Positions 34,431 through 43,563 are shown, counted from the first letter of the stretch. The stretch: DNA of 55,855 bases from Clostridiales bacterium (GCA_017478485.1 JAFVDI010000015.1:1-55855); one strand, 5' to 3'. Program-made: numbers and translations. The notes: generated from the sequence alone by a model not told the origin.

Positions 34431-35612
34431 ATGGATAATTTCAGATTCTGTTCACCCACATATTTTGATTTCGGAAAAGGTACCGAGAATGATGCCGGAG
34501 ATCTTGTCAGGAAGTTCGGTGGCACGAAGGTTCTTATAGTATATGGCGGCGGAAGCGTCGTTAAGTCCGGTCTTCTCGGCCGCGTCGAAAAGTCGCTTGC
34601 CGATGCAGGCATCGCATATATCAGCAAGGGCGGAGTCAAGCCGAATCCTCTCAGTGATTTCGTTTATGAGACGCTTGATGATCTCAGATCAGGCAAGATA
34701 GATTTCGATTTCCTCCTTGCTGTAGGCGGCGGAAGCACGATCGATACGGCAAAGGCTATCGCTGCAGGTGCTGTCTATGACGGCGACTTTTGGGATTTCT
34801 ACGAAGGAAAGTGGATCGATAAGGCTCTTCCGGTCGGAACGGTTCTCACCATTGCCGCAGCAGGAAGCGAAGGCAGCGGCGATTCCGTTATCACAAAGGT
34901 TGAAGGCATGCTTAAGAGAGGCGCGAGCGGAGACGGCATCAGACCTAAATTCTCCATCCTTAATCCTGAGATGACACAGACACTGCCTCCTTATCAGACA
35001 GCCTGCGGAATGACTGATATCATTGCCCATCTCTATGAGCGTTACCTTACCAATACCAAAGACGTTGAGGTTACTGACCGTCTGATCGAAGGTCTGATCA
35101 TGACGATCGTTCACGAGGCTCCCCGTGTCATGGCTGCCCCGAATAACTATGAGGCAAGGGCCAACATCATGTGGGCAGGAACTGTCGCTCATACAAACGT
35201 AGCCGGTTCGGGAAGATCCCAGGACTGGAACAGCCACAATATCGAGCATGAACTCTCAGCTCTTTACGGCTGTGCTCACGGTGCCGGTCTCGCCGTAGTA
35301 ATGCCCGCAGTCTTCACATACTGCATGGAGCATGACGTAACGAGATTCGCTCAGATCGCAGTCAGGGTCTGGGGATGCAAGATGGATTTCTATCATCCCG
35401 AAGTAACCGCAAAGCAGGGAATCGAAGCCCTCAGAAATTTCCTCATTTCCATCGGCATGCCTTCCAAACTGAGCGACTTTGGCGGCAAGAAGGAAGATAT
35501 CCCCGTGCTTGTCGACAAACTCTGCAACGGCGGTGGAAGAGACGGTTCCATCAGCGGATTCGTTACGCTCGATGCCAAGGCCTGCGCTGAGATCTATGAG
35601 CTGATGCTCTGA
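34431..35612 (+). CDS. Iron-containing alcohol dehydrogenase (butanol dehydrogenase-like)
   Basis: 393 residues. NAD(P)-binding GGGSVVKSG and VGGGSTIDTAKAIAAGA are typical of the type III family. The metal ligands should be the Asp of the GMTDIIAHLYERY segment and the His residues of HELSALYGCAHGAGLAVV. Members related to BdhA/YqhD reduce butyraldehyde or other aldehydes, consistent with a fermenter, though the substrate cannot be told. ATG follows AAGGAG at good spacing. Stands alone, followed by a long inverted repeat and a terminator. Confidence 0.94.
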   Translation: MDNFRFCSPTYFDFGKGTENDAGDLVRKFGGTKVLIVYGGGSVVKSGLLGRVEKSLADAGIAYISKGGVKPNPLSDFVYETLDDLRSGKIDFDFLLAVGGGSTIDTAKAIAAGAVYDGDFWDFYEGKWIDKALPVGTVLTIAAAGSEGSGDSVITKVEGMLKRGASGDGIRPKFSILNPEMTQTLPPYQTACGMTDIIAHLYERYLTNTKDVEVTDRLIEGLIMTIVHEAPRVMAAPNNYEARANIMWAGTVAHTNVAGSGRSQDWNSHNIEHELSALYGCAHGAGLAVVMPAVFTYCMEHDVTRFAQIAVRVWGCKMDFYHPEVTAKQGIEALRNFLISIGMPSKLSDFGGKKEDIPVLVDKLCNGGGRDGSISGFVTLDAKACAEIYELML

Positions 35613-35640
35613 CGAAAACGCCTTAAAATAAACTGTTTCA

Positions 35641-35680
35641 GCCGTTCAAACCTCTCAATTCCACTTGACGTTTGAACGGC
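35641..35680. repeat. 11-bp perfect inverted repeat downstream of the dehydrogenase
   Basis: GCCGTTCAAAC / GTTTGAACGGC with an 18-base loop. No T run follows it, so it is not a standard terminator; it may protect the mRNA 3' end. Confidence 0.5.
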
Positions 35681-35707
35681 CTACTGATATTCTACAAATG
35701 GTCTTCA

Positions 35708-35730
35708 AGGCCCCTCGGGGCCTGTTTTCA
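35708..35730 (+). terminator. Terminator between dehydrogenase and phospho-signalling cluster
   Basis: Stem AGGCCC / GGGCCT with CTCG loop and GTTTTCA tail, 44 bases before the next start codon. Confidence 0.65.
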
Positions 35731-35773
35731 TATACATGAATTCGGCTAATCGTTTTGGATGGGGGATAATTAT

Positions 35774-36799
35774 ATGAAGCAGTGTGAAAAGGGTCATTTT
35801 TACGATGACAACCGTTTTGAAAGCTGCCCTTACTGCAAGGAGGGAATAGGCCTCGGAAAGCAGGTTCCTGTTTCTTTCCAGAACCAGCCTGCCCCGCAGT
35901 TCCAGAGTGCTCCCGCACAGCCTGCTGCTCACGTACCGGCTTTTCCCAACAGTGGTTTTAAGTTCTGCACCAAGTGCGGAAACAGGGCAGAAGCAAATGC
36001 CAAGTTCTGCACCGGATGCGGAAATCCGTTCCCTGCAGCAGCACTTGCTCCTTCTTCCGATATAGGTAAGACAGTCGCAGTACAACAGGCCCCCGTTACG
36101 CCGTCTTCTGATATAGGCAAGACGGTTGCGGTAACTCCTATGGCTGCCATGCCTTCTTCAGACATCGGAAAGACAGTAGCTTTGAATACTGCTTCGGCAC
36201 CTGCTCCCATAAGCGATATCGGCAAAACCGTTGCAGTCAAGCCGATAGACCTTGAAGCACTGACAGGTTCCAAGTCAGCTGTTGCACCCGCGGCTGCTCC
36301 TATAGCTCCGGTTAATCCGGTTACTGAAGCGCCGAGGGTTACCGTGGCTCCGCCCGCAGCTCCCGCTGTTCCCGCGGCACCCGTTGCCGCAGTTGCTCCG
36401 GTTACCGAGAAGCCTCAGGTAACGGTAGCGCCTCAGAAAGCAAAACCCGCAAAGACCAAGCCCGTTGCTTTCTTGGTCTGCATTTCCGGAAAGAATCTCG
36501 GAGATTCATTCATTGTCTCTGACGGCAGAAACTATATTGCAGGAGGCGCTGACGCAGACATTAGGCTCGACAAGGATCCTGAAGTATCTGCCGAGTGCCA
36601 TGCCGTTGTTACTTACAATCCTTCGAACAACAAGTTCACGCTTTCGGCCGGTACCGGACGCGGAATAACATATCTCAACGGTGAGCAGATAGATGTATCT
36701 TCTGACATTAATGCTGATGACAGGATAAAGGTCGGCTCAAGCGAGCTCCTGTTCATTCCGGTATGCACTGATAAGTTTAAGTGGGAATCCATTGACTGA
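35774..36799 (+). CDS. Zinc-ribbon and FHA domain protein with SDIGKTVA repeats
   Basis: 341 residues, no membrane segment. Order: zinc knuckle 1 (C4, H8, C18, C21), zinc ribbon 2 (C65, C68, C79, C82), four copies of S-D-I-G-K-T-V-A with the Thr at residues 100, 117, 134 and 152, an Ala/Pro/Val-rich linker (about 165-228), and a C-terminal FHA-like domain (about 232-330; NYIAGGADADIRLDKDPEVS, then ECHAVV). FHA domains bind phosphothreonine, so the repeated Thr may be targets of the kinase at 39453. The start at 35774 follows GGGGGAT; an upstream GTG/ATG in the same frame is less likely. Its stop overlaps the PP2C start by one base. Probable adaptor of this signalling unit. Confidence 0.85.
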   Translation: MKQCEKGHFYDDNRFESCPYCKEGIGLGKQVPVSFQNQPAPQFQSAPAQPAAHVPAFPNSGFKFCTKCGNRAEANAKFCTGCGNPFPAAALAPSSDIGKTVAVQQAPVTPSSDIGKTVAVTPMAAMPSSDIGKTVALNTASAPAPISDIGKTVAVKPIDLEALTGSKSAVAPAAAPIAPVNPVTEAPRVTVAPPAAPAVPAAPVAAVAPVTEKPQVTVAPQKAKPAKTKPVAFLVCISGKNLGDSFIVSDGRNYIAGGADADIRLDKDPEVSAECHAVVTYNPSNNKFTLSAGTGRGITYLNGEQIDVSSDINADDRIKVGSSELLFIPVCTDKFKWESID

Positions 36800-37515
36800 T
36801 GAGTATTGAGATTGCAAACGTCCAGGGAATAGGCAACCGCAGCGAACAGCAGGATGCTTTCGGTGCAAGCCGTATCGGGGATTACGAAACAAACGGAATT
36901 CTCCTGACCGTATGTGACGGTATGGGCGGAATGGCTTCAGGCGGCGTTATCGCACGGGATGTGCTTGCGAGGATACTTGAGGTCTTTCCGTGGAAAGATG
37001 ATTTCGACGTTCCGCGTTATCTTACTTCGGTAAGCAACAATGTTTACGATAACTTCTTCGGTCAGGGCGGTTCCACAGTCGTCATGATCTATCTTAAGGA
37101 GAACAGGCTTACGTTCTGGAGCATCGGAGACAGTGACATACTCATGCTCAGGAACGGCAGCCTTATTCCGCTTAATATCCGTCACGAGTATTCGAATGAT
37201 CTGATAGTCAAGGCTCTTGACCTAGGGTTTTCGGTCACGGATGCTTTTACGGACCCTCAGGCTGCTGCTCTTTCGGAGTACATCGGAAAGAGAAACCCCG
37301 TTTGTGAGACCAACAGGATCCCGCTGGAACTTGTTCCTGGAGACACCATCCTGCTTTGCTCTGACGGCATCAGCGACACACTGTCTTTTGATCAGATAGC
37401 GGCGGATCTTGCACTTCCGATAGAGCAGGCCGCATCTAAGATGGAGCAGGAGATAATTTCGGCAAATCTTGAAAACCAAGATAACTATACAGGTATAATA
37501 TTAAGATATAACTGA
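36799..37515 (+). CDS. PP2C-family protein Ser/Thr phosphatase
   Basis: 238 residues, the size of bacterial stand-alone PP2C (PrpC/Stp-like). Metal-binding residues are in SEQQDA (D19), VCDGMGG (D40, G41), CSDGISD (D189, D193) and NQDNYT (D228). It should remove phosphate from Ser/Thr of kinase substrates in the cytoplasm with Mn2+. The start codon overlaps the stop of the FHA protein (TGATG), showing tight co-expression. Fifteen bases after the stop lies the ribosome site of the protease. Confidence 0.93.
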   Translation: MSIEIANVQGIGNRSEQQDAFGASRIGDYETNGILLTVCDGMGGMASGGVIARDVLARILEVFPWKDDFDVPRYLTSVSNNVYDNFFGQGGSTVVMIYLKENRLTFWSIGDSDILMLRNGSLIPLNIRHEYSNDLIVKALDLGFSVTDAFTDPQAAALSEYIGKRNPVCETNRIPLELVPGDTILLCSDGISDTLSFDQIAADLALPIEQAASKMEQEIISANLENQDNYTGIILRYN

Positions 37516-37544
37516 AGCCGTTAATCCGGCGGAAAGGAATTGTT

Positions 37545-39038
37545 ATGAAGGGAAAATTTACCGCGCTCAAGGTGATCGGTCTGATCCTTGCAGTTTTGGG
37601 AATCGCAATCGGAATCCTCGGAGCTGTATTCGGATTGCAGAAGTACAGGATCAATCCTGCTGACGCAAGGAATTCCGTAGTTTGGATCAAGGAAACATTG
37701 AGTGTTCCCGAACTGAAAGCTGAAGGCGCTTGGGCCGGAACAGGTTGGGCAGTCGGTACTCCCGGTGAGGAAGTCAGATATATCGTCACCAACGGCCACG
37801 TCATCGAGCAGGCATACGCTTGGCCTAAGGGACTTGACGATCCGTTTGATTACGAAGCAAAGAACGGAGTCAGCTTTGAAAAGGCTCTTAAGGAAAAGAC
37901 CGGCAAATCAATAAAAGATCTCAAGATTAAGTCTGAGATCAGAGTATATTTCTCACAGTCCTCAAATGATTATTCAGTTCCTGAAGTGGTATTTTTCTCC
38001 GGCCCGTCGGAAAAGGATATCGCCATCCTTAAGCTTGAGGAACCCACAAACAAGAGGATCGCTCTTCTCGTAAAGGATTCCGATCAGGTTCAGGTCGGTG
38101 ATGAGGCTACTGCTCTCGGTTTCCCCGGCGTTTCCGATAATGTTCAGGACCCTGAGACAATCAATCACGGCGTTGAGGACGTTACTGTAACCAAAGGTAT
38201 CGTAAGCAAGAGAGTTAAGCCTAACGGACGCGACTATGATTCATTTCAGATGGATGCTTCCATCAATCACGGCAACTCAGGCGGACCTCTCGTTGACAAG
38301 GACGGATATGTTATCGGAATGAACACTCTTGGTAATGCCAAGGACAGCAATATGAACTATGCGATCGTCTCTAATGAGATACTTGAGGTTCTTAATTCAG
38401 AGAGGATCGGTTATAAAACAACAGCTCTGAAGAATCCCGCCCTGCTTTCACTCATTGCAGTCGGAATCATCTTCCTTACAGGCGGCATCATAATGCTCAT
38501 AATCCCTTCTGGAAAGAAGACCGCAGCTGCAGGTGCAGCTACAGGTGCTGCAGCAGGCACACGCGCAGTTCCCGCTCAGCCTCAGGCAGGCGTTAATCCT
38601 TATGCCGCCCAGCAGAGACCTGTTGCGCAGGGATATCAACAGCAGGCAGGAGCCCGTATGGCAGCTGCCGGTGTTCAGCCTCAGGCGGCAGTACAGCCGG
38701 CTGCTTCGTCTCAGGGCCGTCCTATTCTGAAGTGCATCAAGGGACAGTTTGCAGGCAAGGCATTTGATCTCAGCAGAGGCAAAGTAGTACTCGGAAGAGA
38801 TCCTGCAGCATGCAACCTGGTATTCAACAAAGAAACTCCCGGTATCAGCAGCAAGCACTGCCAGATGAGTTATGACGCTGCAAGCGGAAGCTTCCTGCTT
38901 ACCGATCTCGGTTCTTCTTACGGAACCTACACCGGCAGCGGAAAGAAACTTGAACCGAATGTCCCCGAGCGTCTTTCTGCCGGCGATTCATTCTATCTTG
39001 CAGACGAGAACGTAAAGTTCCAGATCAATAAGGAATAA
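37545..39038 (+). CDS. Membrane trypsin-like serine protease with C-terminal FHA domain
   Basis: 497 residues. Membrane segment 1 (about 8-30), trypsin-like domain with the triad H85 (VTNGHVIE), D158 (EKDIAILKLEEP) and S245 (NHGNSGGPLV), membrane segment 2 (about 298-320), an Ala/Gln/Pro-rich linker, and an FHA domain (about 393-497; VVLGRDPAACNLVF, SSKHCQM, LGSSYGTY). With N-in topology the protease faces outside and the FHA domain inside, so phosphorylation inside could recruit or control an outside protease. HtrA-like proteins usually have PDZ rather than FHA domains. Third gene of the cluster. Confidence 0.9.
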   Translation: MKGKFTALKVIGLILAVLGIAIGILGAVFGLQKYRINPADARNSVVWIKETLSVPELKAEGAWAGTGWAVGTPGEEVRYIVTNGHVIEQAYAWPKGLDDPFDYEAKNGVSFEKALKEKTGKSIKDLKIKSEIRVYFSQSSNDYSVPEVVFFSGPSEKDIAILKLEEPTNKRIALLVKDSDQVQVGDEATALGFPGVSDNVQDPETINHGVEDVTVTKGIVSKRVKPNGRDYDSFQMDASINHGNSGGPLVDKDGYVIGMNTLGNAKDSNMNYAIVSNEILEVLNSERIGYKTTALKNPALLSLIAVGIIFLTGGIIMLIIPSGKKTAAAGAATGAAAGTRAVPAQPQAGVNPYAAQQRPVAQGYQQQAGARMAAAGVQPQAAVQPAASSQGRPILKCIKGQFAGKAFDLSRGKVVLGRDPAACNLVFNKETPGISSKHCQMSYDAASGSFLLTDLGSSYGTYTGSGKKLEPNVPERLSAGDSFYLADENVKFQINKE

Positions 39039-39051
39039 AGAACAAACATAA

Positions 39052-39456
39052 ATGAGCGAGTGCTTTCTTAAAATGGGAAGGATCGATGATGCTGCATCCA
39101 ATGGGGGTGTAGCATCTGTCGGCTATAATGACACCTATGTTTTCGACAGCGCGGGCAATCCTAAGAAGATGTCCGCGGATGCTCTTTCTGCGTACCGCCT
39201 CCAGAGCGGTGAAGGAGAACTCTGGGTATCCGGAAAACTTAATGTCACACCCACAGAGATCGAACTCGAATTCAGAAAAACAGGCATTGCGCGCAAGTGG
39301 CTTGAGAATATCATCGTAAGACACGTTAACCGCTGCCGTTCACTCGACAGTTCGCTGACTGTTTTCGCGCGTACTGCCGAGGAGGGTACAGGCGTAACAT
39401 GTGCAGACATACCGCACACTGCTGTACCTATTTCAATATGGAGGGATAGGAAATGA
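39052..39456 (+). CDS. Unknown 134-residue protein in the phospho-signalling cluster
   Basis: 134 residues, soluble, no signal peptide and no recognised domain. The first third is Gly/Asn/Ala-rich, and a central region (ELEFRKTGIARKWLENIIVR) mixes strand- and helix-like patterns. It starts 13 bases after the protease stop, and its stop overlaps the kinase start codon (ATGA at 39453), so it is co-translated with the kinase. It could be a kinase modulator or substrate; this is inference from position only. Confidence 0.72.
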   Translation: MSECFLKMGRIDDAASNGGVASVGYNDTYVFDSAGNPKKMSADALSAYRLQSGEGELWVSGKLNVTPTEIELEFRKTGIARKWLENIIVRHVNRCRSLDSSLTVFARTAEEGTGVTCADIPHTAVPISIWRDRK

Positions 39457-41825
39457 GTATAGATCCCCAACATGTCTGTTACGGATGTTTTACCGAAAAG
39501 GAACCCGGCACTGTCTGCCCGCACTGCGGTTTCAACGAGAATTCCGAGAGAGCTTATCTCGCGGTTCCGATCGGCACGATCCTTGACGGAAGATACCTGA
39601 TAGGAAAGGTGCTCGGCGTCGGCGGATTCGGCATCACTTATCTCGGCTATGACCTTACGCTCGACTATAAAGTCGCGGTTAAGGAATACATGCCTTCCGG
39701 ATTTGCAACAAGAGGTGAAGACAAGTACACGCTTCAGGTTACGAGTTCTTCACAGCAGCAGGCATATGACGAAGGGCTTGATAAGTTCTTAAGCGAAGCA
39801 AGGACACTTGCCAAGTTCCATAACACCCCTCATGTCGTATCGGTTCAGGACTTCTTTAAAGAGAACAATACGGCTTACTTTGTAATGGAATATGTTGAAG
39901 GAGAGACCCTTAAGGATTATCTGGATAAGAACGGCGGAAGAGTTTCTTTTGCTGCGGCATCCAAGATCCTTATGCCTATCATGGAAGCTCTTTCCAAGGT
40001 TCATGCTCAGGGACTCATTCACAGGGATATCAGCCCTGACAACATTTCGATCACATCGACAGGAGAACCTAAGCTCCTCGATTTTGGCGCAGCACGTTCG
40101 GCTTATGCCGAAAGCAAAAGCGTTTCGGTAATACTTAAGCATGGTCTTGCTCCTATTGAGCAGTATTCAAATCACGGCAACCTGGGTCCCTGGACCGATG
40201 TCTACGCAATGGGAGCAACGCTCTACCGCAGCATTACGGGAATACTTCCTCCCGAGTCGATCGAGCGTATCCATTCCGATTCCGTCAGGACGCCTTCATC
40301 AATGGGAATTGCGATCCCGCCGTATGCTGAGATGGCTCTTATGAAAGCGCTTGCCGTTAATCCGGAAAGCCGCTTCCAGAAGATCGAACACTTTATGGCT
40401 GCTCTCAAAGGAAATATGGCATATATGGCAGCTTCAGCTCCGGCAGCACGTGTCGGTGCACCTGTTACACCGATGACACCGGCAGTTCCCGTTGCACCTG
40501 CTGTACCTGTTGCTCCGGCAGTTCAGCCTCGCACTGCAGTATCGAACACCGGCTATATTCCACAGCAGCCCGGAACAGGCTTCGGCCAGAACTATGCCGC
40601 ACAGCCCGTGCAGCCTGCTCAGCCTGCAAGTCCTGCTGCGGCACCGAAGAAAAAAGGAAACACAGGAGCGATCGTTGGCATAATCATTGGAGGAGTCGCG
40701 CTGATACTGATCGTTGTGGGTACGATGATCGCCATCAACATTGCAAATAATGTAAAGCCGACGCATACGACTACAGAGACGACTTATAACGGCGGACATT
40801 TCGGAAGCAAAGAAACGACTGAGCCTACTGAGACGGACGAAAGTTCCGCGCCTGAATCCACCCGCAGAACAACAAGTTCTTCGAGCAGGACTACGACTAC
40901 AGACGGCGGTACCATAACGAATCTCGGTACGCTTAATGCTACGATATTTGTACCCGACGGATATAAGAAAAACGATAAAGGTTTCTACACGGGCACGAAC
41001 GGAGGATTCACCGTTAATTTTGCGGAGATGATCAAGGATATGCCTGTCTATGGTCTCAAGGATGTTGAGGAAAACAAGCAGTTCTTCATTGAGTACTATC
41101 TCGGAAAGGACGTAAAAGAGACTCGTTCCGAGAACTATAAGATGCCTAACGGAAAATCCGCATATAAGATCTACGGTGAGTACAGCGGAGCGAAATTCGT
41201 TCTTCTTGCAGTAGAGAATTATACCTCGTCTTCGCGTCCCGGCTGCTATTTCATCAGTTCCTGGTCTAACAGTGACAGAGCTGAAAGTGAGATCGAAGCT
41301 GCAATGATCAGTTTCAAATCCACGGGAAATGTTGACAGCAGGTTAAATGCTTACATGGTGGATCTGGCGTCAAAGCCTGAGATAAGCAGTACTTCTGACG
41401 TAAGGATGAAGTTTCTTTTCGAACCCAAATACAGATCCGGATTCGGAAAGAAGAATGATTTTTTCTCTGTTCTCAATAACTCGAATGAGTCGACCAAGAA
41501 CATGGTCGTATATACAAGGGTAAGCTCGACCAAGACACAGGAAACGGTCAGGAATGAGGGCAAGGCTGAACTGGTAAATGATTTCAGATCTAACAACAGT
41601 GTTTCACTGAAATCTTCGAATACATCTACCGTTACTTATAACGACATCAAGTGGACGGTCGACACGTTCGACTTCGACAGCAGGTTCACGGCTTATACCA
41701 TTACCGCGGTCTATCCGAACGGAATGGTCGTAAGCATACAAGCAAAGTGCACCAATTCCTACAAGTCAAGGATCAATACATATCTGAAAGATCTTGAGAG
41801 ATCCATCCGTCTGGAAGAAAAGTGA
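39453..41825 (+). CDS. Membrane Ser/Thr protein kinase with zinc ribbon and extracytoplasmic domain
   Basis: 790 residues. Order: zinc ribbon (C9, C12, C22, C25), kinase domain (about 46-320) with the glycine loop GVGGFG, K77 (VAVKEY), E115, catalytic loop HRDISPDN (D192, N197) and D210 of LLDFGAAR, a Pro/Ala/Val linker (about 330-400), one membrane segment (about 404-430), a Thr/Ser/Glu-rich stalk (about 436-480) and a 300-residue external region without PASTA repeats. The catalytic loop has Ser where most kinases have Lys. The layout resembles PknB-type receptors with a different sensor. It probably phosphorylates the FHA partners encoded upstream. Confidence 0.93.
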   Translation: MSIDPQHVCYGCFTEKEPGTVCPHCGFNENSERAYLAVPIGTILDGRYLIGKVLGVGGFGITYLGYDLTLDYKVAVKEYMPSGFATRGEDKYTLQVTSSSQQQAYDEGLDKFLSEARTLAKFHNTPHVVSVQDFFKENNTAYFVMEYVEGETLKDYLDKNGGRVSFAAASKILMPIMEALSKVHAQGLIHRDISPDNISITSTGEPKLLDFGAARSAYAESKSVSVILKHGLAPIEQYSNHGNLGPWTDVYAMGATLYRSITGILPPESIERIHSDSVRTPSSMGIAIPPYAEMALMKALAVNPESRFQKIEHFMAALKGNMAYMAASAPAARVGAPVTPMTPAVPVAPAVPVAPAVQPRTAVSNTGYIPQQPGTGFGQNYAAQPVQPAQPASPAAAPKKKGNTGAIVGIIIGGVALILIVVGTMIAINIANNVKPTHTTTETTYNGGHFGSKETTEPTETDESSAPESTRRTTSSSSRTTTTDGGTITNLGTLNATIFVPDGYKKNDKGFYTGTNGGFTVNFAEMIKDMPVYGLKDVEENKQFFIEYYLGKDVKETRSENYKMPNGKSAYKIYGEYSGAKFVLLAVENYTSSSRPGCYFISSWSNSDRAESEIEAAMISFKSTGNVDSRLNAYMVDLASKPEISSTSDVRMKFLFEPKYRSGFGKKNDFFSVLNNSNESTKNMVVYTRVSSTKTQETVRNEGKAELVNDFRSNNSVSLKSSNTSTVTYNDIKWTVDTFDFDSRFTAYTITAVYPNGMVVSIQAKCTNSYKSRINTYLKDLERSIRLEEK

Positions 41826-41860
41826 TGTAACCACCAAACCGATAGCAATATCTGAATAAC

Positions 41861-41901
41861 AACAGTCCGGAAAATCAATGGTTTTCCGGACTGTTTGTTT
41901 T
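41861..41901 (+). terminator. Terminator of the kinase cluster
   Basis: Perfect 14-bp stem AACAGTCCGGAAAA / TTTTCCGGACTGTT (41861-41874, 41882-41895) followed by TGTTTTT. Confidence 0.93.
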
Positions 41902-42099
41902 TGACAAAATGCTATAAAGGCAAGGGTTTTTGAAAGGAAAAGATACGAGTCCGGACGGGGTGTCAAAAATTCGCAACAATTGTATGATTTTTCCATTTTG
42001 TCGAAATACTTGCAAAGATTACTCCATTTTTAGCATTACAAACTTGAGTTGTTTGCTTATAAGATGTTAAGAGTAATTTTATGTTTATCGGAGGTATTT

Positions 42100-43563
42100 A
42101 TGCTGTTTATCGGTATTGATCTCGGCACATCCTCGGTCAAGCTTCTCCTTATGAAGAGCGGTGGAGAGATCCTTCGCACCGTTACGGAGGAGTATCCTGT
42201 TTACTTTCCGCAGAGCGGCTGGTCAGAGCAGGATCCTGAGGAATGGTACAACGGAACCGTAAAAGGAATCGCAAAGCTTCTCGACGGTTTTGACGGCAAG
42301 GAAGTCGGAGGCATTTCTTTCGGCGGACAGATGCACGGACTTACGCCCCTTGATAAGGACGGCAATGTAATCAGACGCGCGATCCTTTGGAATGACGGAA
42401 GATCTGAGGAAGAGTCTCAGTATCTGAACAACGTCATCGGAAAGAAGAACCTTTCCGCATATACAGGCAACATCTCCTTTGCAGGCTTTACAGCTCCGAA
42501 GGTTCTCTGGATGAAGAAGAATGAGCCGGAGAACTTCGCAAAGATCGACAAGATCCTTCTCCCCAAGGATTATCTTGCATACCGTCTGAGCGGCGTGTTC
42601 GCAACAGACGTTTCAGATGCTTCCGGTACGCTCTATTTTGACTGCGCTAACAGAAAGTGGTCTGACAAGATGCTTGAGATCCTCGGCATCACAGAAGCTC
42701 AGCTTCCTAAGGTATTCGAGAGTTATGAAGCTATCGGAAAGATCCTTCCCGATGTTGCTTCCCAGCTCGGTATCAATCCTGACTGCCTTATCGTTGCAGG
42801 TGCAGGCGACAATGCCGCAGCTGCTGTAGGAACAGGTACAGTCGGAAACGGCGGATGCAACATCTCCCTCGGTACGAGCGGAACGATCTTCATCGCATCA
42901 TCCAACTTCAAGAACGATGAGGACAACTCACTCCACGCTTTCGACCACGCAGACGGCGGCTATCACCTCATGGGCTGCATGCTCAGTGCTGCAAGCTGCA
43001 ACAAGTGGTGGATGGAAGATATCATCGGAACAAAGGATTTCGCTGCAGAGCAGACAGGTATCACGACACTGGGCGAGAATAATATCTTCTTCCTGCCTTA
43101 TCTCATGGGCGAGAGATCACCTCTCAACAACCCCGAATGCCGCGCCATGTTCATCGGCATGTCCATGGATACAAAGCGTGAGGACATGACACAGGCGGTT
43201 CTCGAAGGCGTTGCTTTCGCTCTCAGGGATTCTTTCGAGTGCGCTAAGAAGATGGGCCTCGATATCAAGAGTTCCAACATCTGCGGCGGCGGTGCTAAAT
43301 CACCTCTGTGGCGCAAGATAGTTGCTAATGTTCTGGGCATCGAGCTCACAAGAACACAGAACGACGAAGGCCCGGCTCTCGGCGGCGCCATCCTCGCGGC
43401 AGTTGCATGCGGCGAATACAAGAACGTTGAAGAGGCATGCAAGGCTATCGTTACGACTCATGTCGCAGAGACACCGGATCCCGAGCTCACAGCGAAGTAT
43501 GAGGCTAAGTATCAGCAATTCAGTAAACTTTATCCTATGTGTAAGGAGGCAGGATTATGGTAA
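42100..43563 (+). CDS. xylB: Xylulokinase
   Basis: 487 residues, FGGY-family sugar kinase with ATP: D-xylulose to xylulose 5-phosphate. Seen: IGIDLGTSSVKLLL at the start, SFGGQMHGLTPLD, the ILWNDGRS block typical of xylulokinases, catalytic Asp in AGAGDNAAAAVGTG, and the phosphate loop GGGAKSPLWRKI. The start at 42100 follows GGAGG; 17 further in-frame codons upstream are not needed. Its stop overlaps the next gene's start by 7 bases. First gene of the pentose operon, so the 270-bp region before it should contain the operon promoter. Confidence 0.94.
   Translation: MLFIGIDLGTSSVKLLLMKSGGEILRTVTEEYPVYFPQSGWSEQDPEEWYNGTVKGIAKLLDGFDGKEVGGISFGGQMHGLTPLDKDGNVIRRAILWNDGRSEEESQYLNNVIGKKNLSAYTGNISFAGFTAPKVLWMKKNEPENFAKIDKILLPKDYLAYRLSGVFATDVSDASGTLYFDCANRKWSDKMLEILGITEAQLPKVFESYEAIGKILPDVASQLGINPDCLIVAGAGDNAAAAVGTGTVGNGGCNISLGTSGTIFIASSNFKNDEDNSLHAFDHADGGYHLMGCMLSAASCNKWWMEDIIGTKDFAAEQTGITTLGENNIFFLPYLMGERSPLNNPECRAMFIGMSMDTKREDMTQAVLEGVAFALRDSFECAKKMGLDIKSSNICGGGAKSPLWRKIVANVLGIELTRTQNDEGPALGGAILAAVACGEYKNVEEACKAIVTTHVAETPDPELTAKYEAKYQQFSKLYPMCKEAGLW

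Noticed and set aside
35641..35680. Inverted repeat after the dehydrogenase as an intrinsic terminator
   Set aside because: The stem is strong but no T run follows; the hairpin at 35708 fits better.
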